Positions 59,088 through 64,000 of a DNA stretch of 64,000 bases are shown here, piece after piece. The position numbers and the translations under genes are program-made. The notes beneath the pieces were generated by a model, which was given only the letters and a program-made list of their open reading frames with translations, ran no database searches and had not been told where the DNA came from. The stretch is from positions 3,161,081-3,225,080 of the forward strand of contig JAQFVV010000063.1 in the NCBI GenBank assembly GCA_028023455.1. The letters are read 5' to 3'. Every line of letters starts with the position of its first letter. Position 1 is the first letter of the stretch. Source of the stretch: Epiperipatus broadwayi. Lineage: Eukaryota; Onychophora; Udeonychophora; Euonychophora; Peripatidae.

Positions 59088-59168
59088 AGCATGGGATTTA
59101 AACCTGACCCTTAGATTCTTGAGTATTGAATTTTAAGGTAACTCTCTAACCAACTGAGCCATCCTACC
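59088..59168 (-). repeat. tRNA-like module in PLE-B left copy
   Basis: Inverse of the module at 61702-61785: A box from TGGCTCAGTTGG (reverse complement of CCAACTGAGCCA) and a B-box-like GGTTTAAATCC. Confidence 0.75.
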
Positions 59169-59189
59169 AAAGGCAACAGTCTTGAGTAA

Positions 59190-60560
59190 TTCCATATACT
59201 TATCTATAAAGTTCCTCATGATTTCCACTTTTTCCTAAGAGCAAAGTTGATTAGTGGTTTCCATACATTATGTATACTCACACTAGGTTGGCTTTTGGGA
59301 TTTTGATTTGCACTGTCATGTGAACAGCTTCCTTAAATTTTCTTCTTTGTAACTTTCCTCTCCTTCCAATATTTTTGTATTTTTCCAATTGAACATATGT
59401 TCATTGGCACATACATGGTCTTTTACCTTAGATACATCTGTTTTCTTTCTTCTAATCATCAGTTTGTGTTCTTGCAAGAACTTTTCAATTTGTAACTGCT
59501 CTCACTAATATATGTTCTTCCACAGTTAAATGGTATTTTATACATGCAGTTTTTTTTCTTTTCAACATTTCAAGTTCATGCTTTGTAGGTGTTAGAATTC
59601 CTCATAGGATAGTATGACTCTGAAAAGCTGTTCTGATGTTATACTGATTGCAGATTTTCCTTAATTTGTCTCATATCTTTGGAATGTATGGGTATGCTAC
59701 AGCGCCAATAATTGTCTTTTCTATTGATAATTCTTTTTGTTGTATATTTAATGTTTTCTTAATTACAGCTGATGAATAACCATTTTTCTAAGAGTTTGTT
59801 CTATATATTTTCTTTTTCCAAATCCCTTGTTTCTCAACAAACTTCTTTTTCTCTGTTCCATAGTGATAGTATAACTCCATGGTTTGTGTTTCTGATGTGA
59901 TTAGATATATAGGCTAGATATTTTCCTGTTTGTGTAGGTTTTTGGTAAACTGTAGTTTTGATTTTTCAATGAGGGAGACTTGTCATAAGAATATCTAAGA
60001 ATGGCAATTTTTGTTCTTGTTCTGATTCTATTGTGAATTTAATTGAAGAGGATATATATTGTTGATGTGTGTCTGGAAAGTGTGTAGCAGTGCTTCACCA
60101 TGTGGCCATACAACAAATGTATCATCCACATAGTGAATCCAAACTTTAGGTGGATATAAAGTTTTTATGGCTAAGATTTCAAGTTCTTCCATGTAAATAT
60201 TTCACAGGAGACAATGGTGAGCCCATAGCCATTCCTTGATTTTGTTGGAAGAATTCTGTGTTATATTGAAAGTAGGTTGTTTTTATGTAGAATGTTAATA
60301 GTTCTATTATACTATCAACAGGAACAGATGATCTTGTTTGTAAACTATTATCAACCATTTAATCTTTTTCTTATAATAGATAATGCTTCTTCACATGGTA
60401 CATTCGTGAATAAACTTTCCACATCAAAGCTTTCCAGTAAGTCAGTTCTTTCAATTTTTATGTTCTTGATTAATTCTGCAAAGTATCAAGAATCCCTGAC
60501 AAAGGGCTGGGTCTTGTATGCCAAAGGACTTGGAACTTTGAGAAGTTTTACCAAATTTTA
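59190..60560 (-). pseudogene. PLE-B RT / GIY-YIG, left copy
   Basis: Minus strand: the RT begins inside the domain; TTYFQYNTEFFQQNQGMAMG with SPLSPV is motif B, KVWIHYVDDTFVVWPHGEAL is motif C with intact catalytic DD (about 60085-60145), then a linker ending QEQKLPFLDI, and a GIY-YIG region at about 59470-59560 that is partly eroded. The 5' half of the gene is absent. Frameshifts and stops occur throughout. Confidence 0.88.
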
Positions 60561-60589
60561 GGTGAATCTCCTTTGGCACACAAGATCTA

Positions 60590-61670
60590 GTTCTTTGCCA
60601 GGGATTCTAGACATTTTGTAGAATTAATCAAGAACATGAAAATTGAAAGAACTGACTTACTGGTAAGCTTTGATGTCAAAAGTTTATTCATGAATGTACC
60701 ATGTGAAGAAGCATTGCCCATGAAGTTTGGCTTCACCATATAGATGATACATTTGTTGTATGGCCACAATGTGAAGCACTGCTACAGACTTTCTGGAAAC
60801 AATAAACAATATATCCTCTTTAATTAAATTCACAATAAAATCAGAACAAGAACAAAAATTAACATTTTTAAATGTTTTTGTAACACGACACCCGCATGGT
60901 AAAATCAAAACTACAGTTTACCAAAAATCTACATATACAGGAAAATACCTAGCCTATACATCCAATCACACCAGAAACACAAAACATGGAGTTATACTGT
61001 CACTATGAAACAGAGCAAAAGAAGTTTGTTCAAAAATGGGTGATTTGAAAAAAGAAAATATTTATATAGAACAAACTCTTATGAAAAATGGTATCCATCA
61101 GCTGTTATTAAGAAAACATTAAATAGACAACAAAAAGAACCATCAAGAGAAAAGATAATTATTGGTACTATAGGGTAACCATACATTCCAAAAATATCAG
61201 ACAAATTAAGAAAAATCTGCAATCTGTATAACATCAGAACAGCTTTCTATAACCATACTACCTTATGAGGAATTGTAACATCTACAAAGCATAAACTTGA
61301 AATACTGAAAAGAAAAAACTGCATCTATAAAATACCATGTGAATGTGGAAGAACATATATTGGTGAGACAAGTCATCTCATTGAAAAGCATTTGAAAGAA
61401 AAAAAATTGATGAGTAGAAGAGAGAAAACAAATGTGACTAAGGTAGTAGGCCATGTATGTGCCAATGAATATATGTTCAATTGGGAAAATACAAAAATAT
61501 TGGATAGAGAAAAAATAGCACAATGAAGAAAATTTAAAGAAGCTGCTCACATGATAATGGCAAAAAATCCCATAAGTCAATCTAGTGTGACTATATGTAA
61601 TGTATGGAAACCACTAATCAACTTTACTCTTAGGAAAAAGTGGAGAAATTATGAGGAATCTTATAGATAA
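60590..61670 (+). pseudogene. PLE-B RT / GIY-YIG, right copy
   Basis: Plus strand: LVSFDVKSLFMNVPCEEALP (motif A, catalytic Asp, about 60660-60720) then a deletion that removes motif B and most of motif C, the linker, and IYKIPCECGRTYIGETSHLI (GIY-YIG with the Cys-x-Cys lead-in, about 61325-61385) with KHLKEKK, VVGHVCANEYMFNWENTKIL and FKEAAHMIM near the end. Several stops. Confidence 0.9.
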
Positions 61671-61701
61671 GTTTATCAAATTACTACAGATTGTTGCCTT
61701 T

Positions 61702-61785
61702 GGCAGGATGGCCCAGTTGCTTAGAGAATTATCTTAAAATTCAATACTCAAGAATCTAAGGGTCCAGGTTCGAATCCCATGCTAG
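61702..61785 (+). repeat. tRNA-like module in PLE-B right copy
   Basis: A box TGGCCCAGTTGC (61709-61720) and perfect B box GGTTCGAATCC (61767-61777), with an expanded anticodon region. It is the same module as at 25965-26035. It lies between the stop of the GIY-YIG frame and the CUGAAGA hairpin, suggesting a Pol III-type promoter or tRNA-derived tail captured by the PLE. Confidence 0.8.
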
Positions 61786-61807
61786 TACTGTCACAGGTCA
61801 TGCCAGC

Positions 61808-61852
61808 AACACCTGAAAAAGAGGGGAGAATAATACCTCTCAAAACATTGTG
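61808..61852 (+). ncRNA. CUGAAGA-type motif in PLE-B right copy, decayed
   Basis: CUGAAAA (one core change from the left copy), stem II GAGG/CCUC, CAAAAC in place of GAAAC, then AUUGUGC. A decayed sibling of 59018-59064. Confidence 0.35.
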
Positions 61853-62208
61853 CATATACTATCCTGTTTGAAGTACTAACAGTTGAATGTATTTGGAATA
61901 TTTAAATAAATTTTTTAAAGACAGTCAATACACATATTAGATGATGGAAATAGTCTAATATTGAAATACAACTAGAACACCATCATCACAAACCTTCAGG
62001 AAAACACCAAGACTTATTATGTATGTCAAAAAAAGTTAAGAATACTTAGTTCTGTCTTATTTAAATGAACAATTAAAAGCATGATGCAATAAATAACCAA
62101 AGGAATATTTAATTAGAGTGGATTTGAACCCAGACATTTAAGCTCCCTTGAGTCATCCACTCCATCTTATAAAACCAACACACACACAATCAAAAAAGAC
62201 AAATGATG

Positions 62209-62249
62209 CCCAATATACATATTTTGTGATGATCCAACACATCAGTTGA
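62209..62249 (-). ncRNA. Hammerhead relic, family R2
   Basis: Minus strand: stem I UCAA, CUGAUGU (A9 to U), damaged stem II, CAAAA in place of GAAA, UA, UUGG. Inactive sibling of the plus-strand copy in the other arm. Confidence 0.6.
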
Positions 62250-62587
62250 CCCAGATCATCATCTTCCACACACACATATATATATAATCAGTGCTCAATT
62301 TATATTAAGATAGAAAAATTTCAAACCCTAATGGACATGTTCAAAGCCCTTGTTTGCCAAATATTTGTTGTGTCAGATTGACTTACAATCAACTTGGATA
62401 TAACATAACAAATTTGGCAAAAAAAAAGTTTTGAACATGCCATGCCATCATCAGATTTTTAGATGTGGATGGCTTAAGAGTTGGAGAGTGGAGAAGATTG
62501 GAGACTATCCATTAGGGTTTGAAGATTTGCTATCTTAATATAAACTGAGCACTGATTATACAGGTATGTGAGAGATGATGATCTAGA

Positions 62588-62629
62588 CCAACTGATGAGT
62601 GCTGATTTAGCATGAAATAAATATATTGG
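62588..62629 (+). ncRNA. Hammerhead ribozyme, family R2, canonical
   Basis: Plus strand: stem I CCAA (62588-62591), CUGAUGA (62592-62598), stem II UGCU/AGCA with GAUUU loop, GAAA (62614-62617), stem III AUA/UAU, A17, UUGG (62626-62629). All core bases and four stem I pairs are intact. The best R2 copy. Confidence 0.85.
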
Positions 62630-62765
62630 AAATAGTTTATTTTTTTCACATGTGTGTGGTCATGTGTGTTGGTTGTACAAGATGGAATGGATGACTGAAG
62701 AGAGCTTGAAAGTCTGGGTTCAAATCCCCTCTAATTACATCTAGCTTAGAGTATAAATACTATTA

Positions 62766-63299
62766 TATGTATTTAAATATTGCAAAGAAATATTTATAAA
62801 TGGATCATTTTAAATAATATTATAAATTTAATAATAAAAATGTAGTTTTCTTCATTTTTAAAAGGGAGAATGAAAAATGAAGTGAAATGACGCAATAACT
62901 TTTTAATAGATAAATAAATATTAACTATAATTAATAATTAAAAACTGTCATAAAAAGTAACTAATTTAACATATCACATCATTTTTATGTGCAAAATGTT
63001 TTAAATAAAGTACATTATGGCAAGGAAAAATACATTAAAAAAAAAAAAAAAAAGAGAAAGAAAGCAGTATTTAATTAAATTAAAAACTAAATACTTTATG
63101 AAAGTATTCATATTCTTAATTATAAGAAAATTAAAAATAGTTTTATACAAATATAAATATTTATTATTAATATTATTTATACAAACAATTTAAGTAAATA
63201 ATAACAAGAAAGATTCAAAATAAGCAAATTGTTATTGCTGGTTTGAGTGCACATATGAAAATAAATAATTATATATTTACTTACAGTTATAAAAAATAT
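62766..63299. other. AT-rich stretch
   Basis: Nothing recognised except a run of A at about 63034-63052. Confidence 0.45.
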
Positions 63300-63365
63300 A
63301 TAGCATCATCATTTTCGACCATTATCATCCTATTGCTGGATGATAGTCTCTTTGGGTTTATTTTA
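63300..63365 (-). mobile_element. Probable RTE LINE 3'-end stub, diverged
   Basis: ATCATCATTTTCGACCATTATC and GGATGATAGTCTCTTTGGG recall the 29.47-kb RTE 3' end (ATC repeat, CAACCATTATCAATCC, GATGAAGGTCTCTCC). Short and diverged. Confidence 0.5.
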
Positions 63366-63439
63366 ACTCTTTCAATTCGTAGCCTTTTCTTTTTCACAAC
63401 ATTCCAGAAAACAATCAAAATCACACTTTTCTTTATTTT

Positions 63440-63725
63440 GCCATAATATCCTATACATACAATTTATCCAAACCACTTTTTAGCAAAACTTATTATTTGT
63501 ACATATACATACACCTATGTTTCAACTGATCTGTAGTCTTCTTCAGAGCCAGTTTATTTTATTCTTTTAAAAAAAGAAAAAAGAACATTTTTTTAGAGAG
63601 AATAAAATAAACTGGCTCTGAAGAAGACTGCAGGTCAATCAAAACGTAGGTGTATATATATGTACAAATAAAGAGTTTTGCTAAAAAGTGTTTGAAGTGG
63701 ATTGGATAAATTGTATTCCAGAAAA
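63440..63725. mobile_element. Foldback with CUGAAGA-type hairpins
   Basis: Inverted repeat centred near 63580. The left arm (63464-63570) ends in CTTCTTCAGAGCCAGTTTAT, the right (63600-63715) starts ATAAACTGGCTCTGAAGAAG. Each arm holds CTGAAGA, a short hairpin, a GAAAC or AAAAC box (TTTCAA on the left, CAAAACG on the right) and TAGGTGTAT. It resembles the tail of PLE-B more than R1 or R2. Confidence 0.7.
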
Positions 63726-64000
63726 CACTTTCAGTCTAACATGTGATCCCTTTCTATATCTTAAAAACTTTTGATATCCAGTTTAGACTTTAGTTGTTCA
63801 TGTATTTTTATTTCATGTAGCAATATGCTCTGTTCAGACTTCTTTCACTCTTTTCACTCTCTCATTGATATGAAAACAGCTTGTTTTCTATATGAGCATC
63901 CTGCTTTTAATGCCTGTTTATTAATCTTAATACACATGTTTCATACTTCACTGAGTCTACAATATCCAATTTTTTAAAATTAAATGTCCAAATGCTTTGT
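63726..64000. other. AT-rich stretch, nothing recognised
   Basis: No feature recognised. Confidence 0.45.

Larger units (their letters stand above)
58910..61968. mobile_element. Penelope-like element B, inverted pair
   Basis: A large palindrome of two PLE copies joined at their 5'-truncated ends near 60585. Left copy (58910-60583) on the minus strand, right copy (60590-61968) on the plus strand. Both start inside the RT, run through the GIY-YIG domain and share a 3' region with a tRNA-like module, a CUGAAGA hairpin and a distal block (CAGTGGAGTGTATTTGGAAT, then ATGATGGAAATAGTC). The right copy has lost about 300 bp of RT including motifs B and C. No target duplication was found. Confidence 0.9.
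62105..62765. mobile_element. R2 inverted hammerhead retroposon
   Basis: Same architecture as 11478-12171: outer tRNA B-box-like ends (GGATTTGAACCCAG on the left; GGGTTCAAATCC, perfect, on the right), opposed hammerheads, TA/CA repeats, and a palindromic centre near 62410. AATATTTA-type sequence flanks both sides (about 62106-62113 and 62792-62800), too AT-rich to call a target duplication with confidence. Confidence 0.83.

Overview
This is a strongly AT-rich animal (metazoan, probably invertebrate) genomic window. I see no host protein-coding exon, rRNA gene, CRISPR array, operon or bacterial signal. Nearly everything I can identify is decayed mobile DNA: APE-type non-LTR retrotransposons (a CR1/L2-like element with an esterase ORF1, a Jockey/CR1-like fragment, RTE copies and two Tx1/L1-like elements), two Penelope-like elements (PLEs) with GIY-YIG domains, hAT-type MITEs, foldback elements, tRNA-derived SINEs and simple repeats. 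I cannot name the species. The mix (PLE + RTE + Tx1 + hAT + tRNA SINEs + hammerhead repeats) fits molluscs, cnidarians, arthropods or other invertebrates.

Layout. 1-2.8 kb: AT-rich DNA with one hammerhead relic. 2.8-9.1 kb: a minus-strand CR1/L2-like LINE, split between ORF1 and ORF2 by a 2.3-kb PLE that has long inverted end repeats and a 13-bp target duplication. 9.1-20 kb: a minisatellite, a 694-bp inverted hammerhead composite, two hAT MITEs, a tandem hammerhead repeat and a LINE RT fragment. 20-29 kb: SINEs, a further inverted hammerhead composite, a monomeric hammerhead retroposon with a perfect 12-bp target duplication, and tandem repeats. 29.4-41.6 kb: a 5'-truncated RTE, then two Tx1-like LINEs. 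The larger Tx1 copy is itself hit by a hammerhead composite, a foldback MITE and a 1.47-kb terminal-inverted-repeat element. Then come a pure (ATT)112 array, a hAT relic, SINEs and more hammerhead repeats. 58.9-62 kb: an inverted pair of PLE copies. The last 2 kb hold another inverted hammerhead composite and a foldback of the same general kind.

Main discovery. Read on both strands, the dispersed repeats contain many type I hammerhead ribozyme motifs (CUGANGA core, short stem II, GAAA, tiny palindromic stem III, UH cleavage site, complementary stem I). They fall into at least three non-autonomous families (called R1, R2 and R3 here), with degenerate hammerhead-like motifs in both arms of the first PLE and a CUGAAGA variant in the tails of the second. 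Several copies keep an intact core. Many are not simple retrozymes but inverted dimers that carry two opposed ribozymes, and these were inserted as a unit: 12-13-bp target duplications flank at least two of them. The PLE in this window also makes a 13-bp duplication, so PLE machinery is the natural candidate for mobilising them. Simple head-to-tail hammerhead retrozymes and PLE-borne hammerheads are established; the inverted two-ribozyme architecture and its apparent link to tRNA-like promoter modules is the part that may be undescribed.
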